From positions 202,822-266,821 of the forward strand of contig CAJOFR010000001.1 of the NCBI GenBank assembly GCA_905234195.1: a stretch of DNA of 64,000 bases, in the 5' to 3' direction. Shown one piece after another: positions 37,940 through 47,541 of the stretch (within the stretch, counting starts at the first letter, position 1; the number at the start of each line of letters is the position of its first letter). This DNA comes from an uncultured Selenomonadaceae bacterium (lineage in GTDB: Bacteria; Bacillota; Negativicutes; Selenomonadales; Selenomonadaceae). Made by a program: the position numbers and the translations under genes. The notes below the pieces were generated by a model. It had not been told where the DNA came from, did not search any database, and was given only the letters and a program-made list of their open reading frames with translations.

Positions 37940-38551
37940 TTATTCGACATTATCGCCGTCAGTCTTAATAGGGCGGATAATTACGTCGTCAATCAAGCCG
38001 TAAATTTTTGCGTCCTCCGCCGTCATGAAGTTATCGCGCTCCGTATCGGCGACAACTTTTTCGCGCGGCTGCCCCGTGTGTTTGCAGAGAATATCGTTGC
38101 CGACTTCGCGCAGACGCAAAATTTCTTTAGCTTGAATTTGAATATCAGTAGACTGCCCGTGCGCCCCGCCCAGCGGCTGGTGAATCATGATTCTTGCCAG
38201 CGGAAGGGCGAAACGTTTTCCCTTTGTGCCCGCCGTCAAGAGCAAAGACCCCATGCTTGCCGCCTGCCCGATACAAATTGTCGAGACGTCCGGCTTGATA
38301 TATTGCATCGTGTCATAAATCGCAAGCCCCGCCGTCACGACGCCGCCCGGGCTGTTTATGTAAAGATGAATATCTTTGTCTGGGTCTTCTGATTCAAGGA
38401 AAAGCATTTGTGCCACAATGGAATTTGCCACGTCGTCATTAATGGGACCGCCCAAAAAAATTATCCTGTCCTTCAAAAGACGCGAATAAATATCGTAAGC
38501 TCGTTCGCCGTAGCCTGTTTTCTCGATAACCATCGGAACATAATATGCCAT
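37940..38551 (-). CDS. clpP: ATP-dependent Clp protease proteolytic subunit
   Basis: A 203-residue serine protease forming the barrel partnered by ClpX. The catalytic serine is in [14 protein letters not shown], the histidine in [11 protein letters not shown] and the aspartate in [19 protein letters not shown] 38551 has GAGGT seven bases upstream; the GTG at 38560 overlaps that site. It lies between tig and clpX, the usual order. Confidence 0.97.
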   Translation of the reverse strand: MAYYVPMVIEKTGYGERAYDIYSRLLKDRIIFLGGPINDDVANSIVAQMLFLESEDPDKDIHLYINSPGGVVTAGLAIYDTMQYIKPDVSTICIGQAASMGSLLLTAGTKGKRFALPLARIMIHQPLGGAHGQSTDIQIQAKEILRLREVGNDILCKHTGQPREKVVADTERDNFMTAEDAKIYGLIDDVIIRPIKTDGDNVE

Positions 38552-38670
38552 AAATTTCACCTCAAAATTTTGTCAAAAAAATCTCTCGTCAATATAATAC
38601 ACGCGATTGGAAAAGCAAGCAAAAGCCCGAATTCCAACCGCCGTGCAAAGTTCAATTCAGTTTCAAGAAA

Positions 38671-40191
38671 TTATTTATCGTCTTTAGTTTTTTTCGCAGT
38701 CTTGGGAGCTTTGGAAGTCTTGGGAGTTTTTTTAGTTTCCTTTTCGGGGGTTTCGACGTCCTCAAATAAATTTTGTTCGACTTCAACTTTTTTATCGTCC
38801 GCTTTAATTTCGGCGGGCTTCTCTTCAGTTTTAGTCTCCTCAACTTTTTCTTCGGTCGCCTCCGCAACTTTTGAATCGGATTCTTCGGCGGGCAACTTCA
38901 CGCTCGGCGAACTGTCGATAACAAACTGCGTAGCCTTGCGCTTGCGAACATTTGCGACGAGATTATTTATCTGCTTATTTTCGCGCAGAATTTTTATAAT
39001 CTGCTTAGGCGTCGTGCGATACATCTGCGCCATAATCGCCACTTCGTAATCCAATTCAACTGCTTCGACTTTGATATTTTCAACCCGCGAAACTTCGTCA
39101 AGCAAAATATCGGTGTAGACATTTTTCTTTGCCCTTTCGCGATAATTTTCGCGCAACTGATCCATATCCATACCCGACGCCGACAAATAAAACTCAAGTT
39201 TCATTCCCTGACTCTGCAATTGCAAATCAAACTCGTGAATCATTTGCGTAATGCGCTCTTCAATCATGACGGGCGGCACGTCAACCGTCATATTGTCGAC
39301 AGCTTTTTGAATAATGTCGTCGTGTTGCTTTTCGATAGCGCGGCGTTCGGCGTTCGCCTCCATATTTTTGCGAATGTCGGCTTTGAACTCGTCAAGGGTT
39401 TCAAACTTGCTGACCTTTTTAGCAAACTCGTCGTCAAGTTCGGGCAGTTCGCGGTGTTTAATCGAATTAATTTTGCACTCGAAAACGGCGGGTCTGTCCG
39501 CGAGATCTTTAATGTGATAATTTTCAGGGAAGGTAACTTTAACCGTGCGCTCTTCCCCGATTTTTGCGCCGATAAGCTGTTCTTCAAAATCCCCGATAAA
39601 ATCATGGGAGCCAATCGCAAGAGGATAATCCTTGCCGCTGCCGCCGTCGAATTTTTTGCCGTCGACACTGCCTTCAAAATCCAGCGTGATAAAATCTCCG
39701 TCGGCAACAGTTGCGTCGGCGGGCGCGTCAATCATATTGGCGTGGTGGTAGCGCAAATCCTCAAGCTGTTCGTCAACTTCCTTATCGGTTACTGGGTCGA
39801 CAACCTTTTCAACTTCGATACCCTTGTATTCGCCGAGCTTTACTTCGGGATAAGGCGTGAAAGTCAGCTTGAAAACAAAGTCCTTGCCGTCTTCGCAAGT
39901 TATGACTTCGGGTTTCATTGTTGTCACGGGGAAAATTTTTTCGTCCTTAATGAGACTGTCCGCGCCCTTTTGAATGAGAATATCGGCCGCCTCGTCGAGA
40001 ATCGCGCCTTTGCCCCAATGCTGTTCTAAGATAGCTTGCGGCGGAACCTTGCCCTTGCGAAAGCCGGGAATATTTGAACGTTCGGCAAGGCGTTTACTCG
40101 CCTGCTTTTTAGTTTTTTCAAGTTCAGCCGCTTCAAATTCGATTGTGACTTCAACCTCATAGTTTTCTATGTTTTTCGTAGTGACCTTCAT
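38671..40191 (-). CDS. tig: trigger factor, with long charged C-terminal tail
   Basis: A 506-residue ribosome-associated chaperone and prolyl isomerase. The ribosome-binding signature GFRKGKVPPQAILEQHWG is intact; an FKBP-type domain follows (GDFITLDFEGSVDGKKFDGG and an EQLIGAKIGEERTVKV segment), then the helical chaperone arms. Beyond the normal end, about residue 430, there is a tail of some 75 residues made of Glu/Lys/Ala/Pro/Thr (KAPKTAKKTKDDK at the end). AGGAGG precedes the ATG. It heads the clp-lon cluster and has its own promoter. Confidence 0.95.
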   Translation of the reverse strand: MKVTTKNIENYEVEVTIEFEAAELEKTKKQASKRLAERSNIPGFRKGKVPPQAILEQHWGKGAILDEAADILIQKGADSLIKDEKIFPVTTMKPEVITCEDGKDFVFKLTFTPYPEVKLGEYKGIEVEKVVDPVTDKEVDEQLEDLRYHHANMIDAPADATVADGDFITLDFEGSVDGKKFDGGSGKDYPLAIGSHDFIGDFEEQLIGAKIGEERTVKVTFPENYHIKDLADRPAVFECKINSIKHRELPELDDEFAKKVSKFETLDEFKADIRKNMEANAERRAIEKQHDDIIQKAVDNMTVDVPPVMIEERITQMIHEFDLQLQSQGMKLEFYLSASGMDMDQLRENYRERAKKNVYTDILLDEVSRVENIKVEAVELDYEVAIMAQMYRTTPKQIIKILRENKQINNLVANVRKRKATQFVIDSSPSVKLPAEESDSKVAEATEEKVEETKTEEKPAEIKADDKKVEVEQNLFEDVETPEKETKKTPKTSKAPKTAKKTKDDK

Positions 40192-40234
40192 GCCAAAATA
40201 TAACCTCCTGTTTTTGGTACTTAATGCAAACGGA

Positions 40235-40263
40235 ATATTAACATAGCGGGGAAAAAATTACAA
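40235..40263 (-). promoter_or_regulatory. promoter of the tig-clpPX-lon cluster
   Basis: Minus-strand TTGTAA (40263-40258) and TAATAT (40240-40235) with a 17-bp spacer. No CIRCE- or CtsR-like operator is visible. Confidence 0.5.
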
Positions 40264-40277
40264 GCTCTTCGACGCCC

Positions 40278-40637
40278 TCAACGTTTATCCTGTTTTGTTT
40301 TTGGAATAAGCTTATCAAATTCTTTTATGCCGAAACGCAAGCCGGATTCGTCTACGATTTTCATTAACTCTTTCGTCTTTGTGTCCAAGTCAAACTTAAC
40401 CCCGCCTATTGTCATTGCCGCGATCATTAACATTCTCATCGTGAAAGTAGCTTCGGCGAAAGAAACAGATCTCAAATCTTTTTGAGCCAGCGTGAAAAGG
40501 GCTTCGGACTCCTTTAAATCGAAGTCGCCGCCCCTTTTAAACTCCAAAAGCCTGGAAGGAGAATAAAACCTTTCGACTTTTCGGTTAACGGGTTTCATTT
40601 TGAAAGGTTCCAGGACAACCGAAACATTTTTTGCCAC
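40278..40637 (-). CDS. hypothetical protein, partner of the 40.65 kb gene
   Basis: A 119-residue basic protein without signal peptide. The N-terminus is rich in Lys/Arg (PFKMKPVNRKVERFYSPSRL); the middle is helical with SFAEATFTMRMLMIAAMTIGG, and the C-terminus is Lys-rich. Translation starts at GTG 40637 after GAGGTG. It begins nine bases downstream of the previous gene, so the two form an operon. I recognise no family. Confidence 0.6.
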   Translation of the reverse strand: MAKNVSVVLEPFKMKPVNRKVERFYSPSRLLEFKRGGDFDLKESEALFTLAQKDLRSVSFAEATFTMRMLMIAAMTIGGVKFDLDTKTKELMKIVDESGLRFGIKEFDKLIPKTKQDKR

Positions 40638-40646
40638 GACATCACC

Positions 40647-41225
40647 TCAAGCCTCTTCCGCATACGCATTTGCATTTACGTGTAAGAAAAATTCGTTCGC
40701 CTCCGCAGTTTCCAATGTAAGCGGGCTGGTTTCGCTAAGTTTGCCGCCGCCGATAACGAACACGACGACCTTGCACCAATCGCGCATAAGAGCCTCGTTA
40801 AAATCGAGACAATACGCCAAATCGACGATGCTTGAAAGTTCGTTGTTGTAAATTTCGTCGTTGACCGCCGCGCTAAACAGCAACCAAAAAATCAGCCGGT
40901 AGAAAAGATTAAAATTTTTTTCGCCCGTAGTCCGATTTTTCATTTCGATATAAGTTTGAATTAATCCTTCGTCAGTCATTTTTTCCATCGGGCTTGACTT
41001 GCTCGGATTAAACATGCTGTCCATCGTCGCAATCAGCGGGTCGGAATTGTAGTGCTTGAGTTGGGCGGCGGAATAAGTTTTAAATTTTGACGCAGTACTG
41101 CCTAACATGAACACGCCGCTATTTCTCCCGCCGAGATAACGATCCGTATTTTGAAGCATGGCTTTAAATTTTACGAGCCTCATTTGCTCCGGTCCGAAGC
41201 CAGCGTTATCGCGTCTCATAAGCAT
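40647..41225 (-). CDS. hypothetical protein with TerB-like helical segment
   Basis: A 192-residue protein. The centre (FYRLIFWLLFSAAVNDEIYN, then ELSSIVDLAYCLDFNEALMRDW) resembles the helical TerB/DjlA-N repeat, in which an acidic motif precedes a second helix, but the similarity is weak. The N-terminal part is basic (MRRDNAGFGPEQMRLVKFKA). Start is ATG 41225 or, better spaced from AAAGG, ATG 41219. It is the first gene of a two-gene unit placed between a polyprenyl synthase and tig. Function unknown. Confidence 0.6.
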   Translation of the reverse strand: MLMRRDNAGFGPEQMRLVKFKAMLQNTDRYLGGRNSGVFMLGSTASKFKTYSAAQLKHYNSDPLIATMDSMFNPSKSSPMEKMTDEGLIQTYIEMKNRTTGEKNFNLFYRLIFWLLFSAAVNDEIYNNELSSIVDLAYCLDFNEALMRDWCKVVVFVIGGGKLSETSPLTLETAEANEFFLHVNANAYAEEA

Positions 41226-41345
41226 CCTTTAATCAGCCTCCCATTCAGCGGCAAAACTTTCCCCAGATTATTTATTGCTGGTGTATATTTTACCAATTTG
41301 CGCGGATATATTCAAGCTTTAAGATTAATTTGCGGCGAAAAATTT

Positions 41346-42320
41346 TTATCGGCTACGGACGACGACAAAATTTGCCACTTCCTCCAAAACAATCCGAACA
41401 GAAGATTTTATCGGCGGCAAACTATTTTTCGCCCTGCTTATCTGATTTTCCGCGCAGGTCTTGCAATAATCAAAAGCATCCGTTTTGCGGACAATCTTTG
41501 CGGCGGTTGCGACGTCGGTATCTGAAACTTTTCCGCTCTCGACAATTTTTTTCAGCGCGTCGGATTTTTCGCTGACCTGCAACGCGCGAATAACAGGCAG
41601 GGTTATCACGCCGCTTTTCAAGTCTCCTCCAAAAGGCTTGCCGGTAATTTTTTCTTCGCCGAAAAAGTCAAGAAGGTCGTCGACAATCTGAAAAGCCAAG
41701 CCCAGCCCGTTGCCGTAGTTCGCCAGAGAAATAATTTCGTCGTGATTCAGTTCAGCAATTATCCCGCCCAGCTGACAACAGCTCGATAAAAAAATCGCCG
41801 TCTTCAAATTTATTCGCGTGTAATATTCTTCGAGGGTAGGCACGACGAAAAGCGCGCGGTCTTGCATAATTTCACCTATGCATAAATTTCCCACGAGCTT
41901 AGACAAAATCGCGCTGACCTCCGCGCCGTAATTCCCTTCCGCGACAAACTGAAACGCCTTCGCGAAAAGATAATCACCAATCAAAACGGCGGTCTGCGCG
42001 TCGTATTTTGAATTTATTGTTTGAACACCGCGCCTTTTTTTCGCGCCGTCAAGAATATCGTCGTGAACCAGGCTCGCGGTGTGAATCAGTTCGAGTGCGG
42101 CGGCGAGTGGCAAAATTTTTTCCGGCAAATAATTCTCTTTGGAATGAGCGCACAACATGAAAAGCATCGGGCGCAATCTTTTTCCGCCTTTAATCAGCGG
42201 CGCGCAGGCTTCAGCTATAAAGTTATCTTCCGCGACTGCCAGTTCCAAAAAATTTTCCAGCTCAAGTAAATCTTTTTCCGCCAAAACTTCCGATGCCGAT
42301 AAAAACTTCAAAAATCTCAC
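41346..42320 (-). CDS. polyprenyl (trans-isoprenyl) diphosphate synthase
   Basis: About 324 residues; elongates allylic diphosphates with isopentenyl diphosphate, probably for quinone side chains. The first aspartate motif is SLVHDDILDGAKKRRGVQT and the second is FQIVDDLLDFFGEE; GGKRLRPML and GYDYLFAKAF-like VLIGDYLFAKAFQF also match. The bulky residues before the first motif suggest a long-chain product, but length cannot be fixed. GTG 42320 follows GGGGACAG; GTG 42353 lacks a binding site and TTG 42311 is another possibility. It stands alone here. Confidence 0.88.
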   Translation of the reverse strand: MRFLKFLSASEVLAEKDLLELENFLELAVAEDNFIAEACAPLIKGGKRLRPMLFMLCAHSKENYLPEKILPLAAALELIHTASLVHDDILDGAKKRRGVQTINSKYDAQTAVLIGDYLFAKAFQFVAEGNYGAEVSAILSKLVGNLCIGEIMQDRALFVVPTLEEYYTRINLKTAIFLSSCCQLGGIIAELNHDEIISLANYGNGLGLAFQIVDDLLDFFGEEKITGKPFGGDLKSGVITLPVIRALQVSEKSDALKKIVESGKVSDTDVATAAKIVRKTDAFDYCKTCAENQISRAKNSLPPIKSSVRIVLEEVANFVVVRSR

Positions 42321-42419
42321 CTGTCCCCACCAAAATTTTTCAAATTTTAACACAGCCGCTATGCAATGTCAAAGCATTCAAGTCAGTTGAAAGACCTTCA
42401 AAATTTTTAAGGAAGGAGA

Positions 42420-42527
42420 GGCCGCACAAGGAAGTGCGGCCGCCCGCATTTGGTCGCGTGATGCGACCTCTGCGGGCAGTTTTCTTTTGCTTCTTTTCTT
42501 TTGCGCCAAAAGAAAAGAAGATGCTAG
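42420..42527 (+). repeat. multi-hairpin dispersed repeat, subfamily A copy 2
   Basis: It matches 18296-18404 almost base for base, with a C/A change in a hairpin loop and a C/T change in the inner stem. It contains the same three palindromes. It occupies the divergent gap between the polyprenyl synthase and the GH32 gene, unlike the other copies, which follow a stop codon. Confidence 0.85.
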
Positions 42528-42596
42528 ATTTAAGAGAAAAATTTTGACAAACAAAAATCCCACAAATTTTTTTGCCGTGAATAAAAAATAATTTGG

Positions 42597-42625
42597 TTGA
42601 CAACGCCGCGCAAATATTTTAAACT
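42597..42625 (+). promoter_or_regulatory. promoter of the GH32 gene
   Basis: TTGACA (42597-42602) and TAAACT (42620-42625) with a 17-bp spacer, about 45 bases before the ATG. Confidence 0.65.
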
Positions 42626-42670
42626 CTATACAAATTTTCAGTCTTTTTTGGTACGAAAGGAGTTTTGACT

Positions 42671-44200
42671 ATGGCGAATTTACCGCCCCCTGAAAAGGCG
42701 CAAGCTTCAAAATGGTATCCGTTCTATCACGCCGCCCCGCCGGTCGGTTGGCTCAACGATCCGAACGGCTTTTGCTGGTACAAAGGCGAATACCACATTT
42801 TCTATCAGTATCACCCGCACTCAGTCGATTGGGGCCCAATGCATTGGGGACATTCCACGAGCAAAGATTTCTGTCATTGGGAACACCAGCCTATAGCTTT
42901 GACACCCGGCGCACTTTCCGAAGGTCACGAGTGGTACGATTGGGACGGTTGTTTCAGCGGTTGCGGCGTCGAGTTTGAAGGCAAGCTTTGGCTCATGTAC
43001 ACCAGCCAGCGTTTCAATGGTCCCGGCGGCGTTAATTCCTCCGCTAACCCCTCCGGTTATAATCCCTCCGGCAGTTCCGGCGGCGGCAATGTCACCGAAC
43101 GTCAGTGCTACGCTTATTCCGAAGACGGCATTCACTTCACGAAGTACGAAAAAAATCCCGTCATTGATATCCCGAACGACCACCCGATTATCGCCAATAT
43201 TGACTTCAGAGATCCGAAAATTTGGGATCACAACGGCAAATATTATTGCGTTATCGGCAATAGAATCCGTGACCGCTCTCGTACGCAAATCGTGCTGTTT
43301 GAATCCGAAAATTTCTTCGACTGGACTTATAAATCCGTCGTCGCTATCTCCAAGCCGGACTACTCCGAAGGCACAATGTGGGAATGCCCGGGCTTTGCAC
43401 ATTTCGGCGACGATTACGTCATGATTATTTCTCCGCAACATGTTCCGCCTAAAGGTCGTTTCTTCCACAATATCCACCAGGCAGGCTACATGGTCGGCAA
43501 ACTCGATTACGATCAAGGCGTCTTCACTCACGGCGATTTCTACACGTTCGATCACGGCTTCGACTTCTACGCGACTACGATGATGAAACATCCCGACACC
43601 GGACGCTATTTCATTATCGCCTGGATGGCCGCGTGGCAAAGTCCCTTCCCCGAACAGGCCGACGGCTGGACAAACTTGCTCACCATTCCGCGTGAACTCA
43701 AAATGCGCGACGGAAAAGTTCTTACTGTTCCTCCGCCGGAAATGGAAGGCTTGCGTAAAGGTTCCGTCTCTTACGAGAATGTTACAGTCGACAAGCCAAC
43801 TAAACTTGACGGCGTGAAAGGCAGCGTCGGTGAACTGATTGTCGAAGTCGACCCGAAAGAAGCTTTCGATATCGAACTGCGCGTCGGCGGAAGTGAAGAG
43901 CTCGGAAATATCGAAAAGACTGTCTTCAGCTACGAGCCCAACGAAAGAGTTATGACGCTCAACAGAGATCTTGCCGGCGCAGGTCCCAAAGGCACCCGCG
44001 AAGTGCAATTCGATCCTTGCGATAAGCTGGAGTTGCGTTTCTTCCTCGACAGATCTTCAATCGAACTTTTCGTGAACGACGGCGAATACGTCATGACTAC
44101 CCGCACTTATCCGCGCACGGAGTCTGACGATATTGTCTTCGTCCCGAAAAACGGCAAGCTCGTTCTGTCTTCCGTCACTTACTATGATTTCTTGAAGTAA
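42671..44200 (+). CDS. GH32 beta-fructosidase (sucrose or fructan hydrolase)
   Basis: A 509-residue glycoside hydrolase that releases fructose from sucrose, sucrose-6-phosphate or fructans. The nucleophile motif is GWLNDPNGFCW, the stabiliser is NIDFRDPKIW and the acid/base is in TMWECPGFAHFG. A C-terminal beta-sandwich ends with LELRFFLDRSSIELFVNDGE split over the usual sites. A Gly/Ser-rich insert (about residues 115-140) is unusual. There is no signal peptide, so the enzyme is probably cytosolic. AAGGAG precedes the ATG. No sugar transporter or regulator is adjacent. Confidence 0.93.
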   Translation: MANLPPPEKAQASKWYPFYHAAPPVGWLNDPNGFCWYKGEYHIFYQYHPHSVDWGPMHWGHSTSKDFCHWEHQPIALTPGALSEGHEWYDWDGCFSGCGVEFEGKLWLMYTSQRFNGPGGVNSSANPSGYNPSGSSGGGNVTERQCYAYSEDGIHFTKYEKNPVIDIPNDHPIIANIDFRDPKIWDHNGKYYCVIGNRIRDRSRTQIVLFESENFFDWTYKSVVAISKPDYSEGTMWECPGFAHFGDDYVMIISPQHVPPKGRFFHNIHQAGYMVGKLDYDQGVFTHGDFYTFDHGFDFYATTMMKHPDTGRYFIIAWMAAWQSPFPEQADGWTNLLTIPRELKMRDGKVLTVPPPEMEGLRKGSVSYENVTVDKPTKLDGVKGSVGELIVEVDPKEAFDIELRVGGSEELGNIEKTVFSYEPNERVMTLNRDLAGAGPKGTREVQFDPCDKLELRFFLDRSSIELFVNDGEYVMTTRTYPRTESDDIVFVPKNGKLVLSSVTYYDFLK

Positions 44201-44234
44201 ATTTCTTGAAATAAATTTTCACCTGATTTTTTAA

Positions 44235-44268
44235 AGCCCCGATATTTTTTGTCGGGGCTCCTTTTTTT
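44235..44268 (+). terminator. terminator of the GH32 gene
   Basis: A perfect 8-bp stem AGCCCCGA/TCGGGGCT (44235-44242 with 44252-44259) is followed by CC and seven T residues. Confidence 0.88.
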
Positions 44269-44298
44269 ATTAGAGAATTATTAAATTTTCTGACAATA

Positions 44299-44327
44299 TT
44301 GCTTTTGGTTGAGTGATAAGATATAAT
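44299..44327 (+). promoter_or_regulatory. promoter of the clostripain gene
   Basis: TTGCTT (44299-44304) and TATAAT (44322-44327) with a 17-bp spacer, about 47 bases before the ATG at 44374. Confidence 0.65.
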
Positions 44328-44373
44328 CAGCTCGTGCTTGATAATTTTCTCAACGAGAAGGGAGACGATAAAA

Positions 44374-47300
44374 ATGTTTAAACGTTCGTTTGTTGCCTTG
44401 CTGGCAATTGCGCTGGTACTTTGTCTGGCAAAAACGGGGGGGGGTTGCGGACGCCGCCTCTCAAAATCCGGCAAGGAGTGCCGAAAAAACTATCCGCGCC
44501 TATGTTGAAATGTTCGCCTTCGGAAAATCGAACTCTTCAGCGACGGGGATAACGAGAGACGAAAGCAAGGCGTTCGCCGATAATTTGATGGCGGCGTTTC
44601 AAGGTTATTCGCTGAACGACGAAAATTTTGCGACACTCAAGAAAAAATATCTCGACAAGCTGAAGAAAGTTACGAAGATTGAAACCGCGCTCAAAGACGA
44701 CGACAGCGAACGCCCCGTTGTTACAGTCATTGCGACGACGATCGATCAATCAGCCGCCGACGATTGGGCTATTCAGAATCAAGACCGCGTTTTGACGAGG
44801 ACAGTTATAAATCATTTGAGCGGGCTCGGTACGGATGCCGAATCACTCAAGCAGGACAAAATGTTTCAAGGGTTCGCGTCACGTTCGATTAACAAGTTCA
44901 TTGACGAAATGCCCGTGAGCGAACAGAGGACTATCGACGTGCCCTGCACCCTGCGCGAAGGCGACAACGGCAAATTGTATTGGGCTCCCGAAGACCCCGA
45001 AGCCCTTAACGAATTTTTAAATCCCGGCTTTATGGTGGACAACGCGAAGCCCGCCGAAGTCTCAAGTTTTATCGCGGCTTTGTCCGGCGGAGTGAGGGCT
45101 ATTGTTCCTCCTTCCACGCCAAAAACTCCGACAACTCCTAAACCTCCTACGGTCACCCCGACAGCTCCGACAACTCCGGCAGCTCCGAAGACGCCCGCGA
45201 CAACTCCCACAGCTTACAGCGCGAATGATAAATGGCTGATTTATTGGTACGTCTGTGGCACGGATATTGAATCAAGCAGACCCTATGGCGACGTGACTCG
45301 TTGCATTGAGGAAGTCGAGAAAGCTAATCTGTCTCCCAACGTGAAAATTTTAATGCAGGCGGGCGGTACGACGGACTGGAAACACCGCAGTTTCAGAGCC
45401 AATAACGGAAAAGTCGGGCGTTACGTCTACGCGGCGAACGACCGCAGCTGGACGCCGCGCGAGATGTTTTCAGTCAACGACACCGGTCACAGAACTGATA
45501 TGGGCTCCTACGAGGGCTTGAGGGAATTTTTGGAGTACGGCAAAAGGTACGAGCAAGAAAACGGCGTGCCCGAACACAGGGTATTTATTTTTGTGGATCA
45601 TGGCGGCGGCAGTCTTAGCGGCGTTTGCAAGGACGAATTCACCGGCAGAATGATTGGCTTGACCGATATTCGCAGGGCTTTTAACGACGTCTTCGGAAAT
45701 TCGTCAAACAATCCTCCTTTTGAAATGGTTGCGTTCGATACTTGCGTTATGTCGACCTATGAAACGGCAGTCAGTCTCGAAGGTATCGCGCGGTATATGG
45801 TTGCGTCGCAGGAAAGTATTTGGGGCGACGTCATGTTTGAATATACCGGACTGCTTAACGGCTTGTCAGCTAACCCCGCAATGAATGGCGCAGTACTCGG
45901 CAAAATTATTTGCGACACCTACAGAGAAGACGCCTTGAGGCACGACGGAAATTTGGCGGCGTTCGGCGCAAGAGCAAACAGCGCGGACGTTATCACAATG
46001 TCGGTGATTGATATCAGCAGGATGCCCGCCGTAAAATCCGCTTACGATAAATTTGGCGGCATGGCTTTGGCTTACGCGCAGGGCTCCGGCTACAGTGCTA
46101 CTTCCCTGTTGAGCAACGCCGCAGGACAATCCGAAAGGTACCCCTGCGATATTATGGTTGCGATGGCTCGCGGCGGTATCGACCCCGATGCCGTAGACTT
46201 GAAAAATTTTGCCGAAAACGTGATAGCTGCAAAAGGCGGCTCGGCTCCCAACAATTTGAAACAGGCAAGCGGCGAACTTATCACCGCGATTGATAACGCC
46301 GTCGTCTACAACAAAATTCGCGGTAGTGCTCTTACACGTGGCGGCGGACTTTCTACGCCCTATCCTTATGTTCCGAGAAGTTTTTCTTTCATGACGTTTG
46401 ACAGCCTTGCAAACGTCGGCTTGGCTCCGAAATCTCAAAGCGATTTATACAAACAGTTGGCGGGCACGATTAATATGCCTCGACGCGGCTTTAATCTCCC
46501 TGCAGGTATCAACGCGCAAGGCGGGATAAATGTTGAACAGGGCAGTATTTTTGATTTGTCGGATTTAAATAATCAAGTTCCTGTTTTCGTGGAAGAGGAC
46601 GAGAACAAAGTTTCAATGCACCTCAAGCAGGAAGAGATGGACAGAATTTCCGGAGTGCGCGGGCAAATTGCGCTTATCAAGGTTAATGGCGACGTCATGA
46701 CCGTCCTGTTTTTGGGCAACGATACAAATGTGACTGCCGATTGGAAATTGGGCGACTTCACCAGCGAATTTGACGGCAGGTGGGTAATGATAAACGGGCA
46801 ACCGATTTTTGTGCAAGTTTATTCCGAAGCTCCTATCGTGGACGGCAAAAAGACCGGCACTGAACTTTACGTCACGCCTATCATTTTGAACGACAGAACT
46901 TGCAATTTGATGATAGCTTGCGATTATCCGAGCGAGACTTTCAGAGTTATTGGCGCGCGCCCCGAAGTCAACAGCAACACCCCTACCGGAGAATTGTACG
47001 GGATTAAAAAAGGCGACGTCGTGAAACCTCTTTATCTTGGAATGAATATCACGAAGAGCCTTGCCAACGACAGCGAGCGCATGGAAAAGCAGACTGCGGA
47101 AATGAAAAAAATCGCCGAAGAAATTAACGAGCTTAACGAAAAAGCCGCGCGCGGCGAGGAAGTAAATCAAAAACGCCTTGAGGAACTTTTGAAGAGGCTT
47201 TCAGAATTTGGCGTGCACTTGGTGGCGGGAGATGCCTTCACAATTGGCGACAGCGTCGAAATTAAAAAGGACAGACTGCCCGACGGTCATTACGCTTACA

Positions 47301-47485
47301 TTTTTGAAATGGTCAACCCCGTCGGCGGACAAAATGCTATGTCTGAAATGGAAGCGATCTTTACTTTGGAGAAAGGCAGAATGATTTTGAGGGAAGCCGA
47401 CGACGTTCCGGACTTTGAAGGATTTTCCGGCGAAGGTCAGATGCCCGAAGATCTCGAAAGTATTTTGAATAAGCAGGACAAGTAA
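44374..47485 (+). CDS. secreted clostripain-family (C11) cysteine peptidase, frameshifted at a G9 tract
   Basis: Translation from ATG 44374 (AAGGGAG nine bases upstream) gives a signal peptide, MFKRSFVALLAIALVLCLA, that runs into nine Gs (44436-44444) and stops at 44506 after 44 codons. The main frame resumes at GTT 44444 (VADAASQNPARSAEK) and continues for about 1,013 residues. With eight Gs the two join in frame and create an ADAA cleavage site. The mature part has an N-terminal helical domain, a Pro/Thr linker (about 45112-45215) and a C11 domain with catalytic His in IFVDHGGG and Cys in AFDTCVMSTYE, then a C-terminal domain of unknown type. As read, it is OFF or a sequencing artefact. Confidence 0.85.
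44436..44444 (+). repeat. G9 homopolymer in the signal-peptide coding region
   Basis: Nine consecutive G residues lie right after the hydrophobic core of the clostripain signal peptide. It is one of only two nine-base G/C tracts in the window. Confidence 0.95.
45112..45215 (+). repeat. Pro/Thr-rich linker repeat in the clostripain gene
   Basis: Imperfect repeats of ACTCC, GCTCC and CCGACA codons encode a TPKTP/TPAAP-type linker between the N-terminal domain and the peptidase domain, probably extended and surface-exposed. Confidence 0.7.
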
Positions 47486-47509
47486 AATTTTTTCTCCTAA
47501 AAAAATTAA

Positions 47510-47541
47510 CCGCCTTCCGAATTTTGGAAGACGGTTTTTTT
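47510..47541. terminator. terminator between the clostripain gene and psd
   Basis: A 9-bp stem CCGCCTTCC/GGAAGACGG with one mismatch (47510-47518 with 47526-47534) is followed by seven T residues; an A tract precedes it, so it may act in both directions. The T tract reaches the psd stop codon. Confidence 0.75.

Noticed and set aside
42340..42603. Small open frames inside the multi-hairpin repeats (also near 18.3 kb), giving Lys-rich peptides such as FGAKEKKQKK
   Set aside because: They exist only because the repeat is A/G- or C/T-rich; the same peptides recur in each copy without start signals. They are best seen as spurious.
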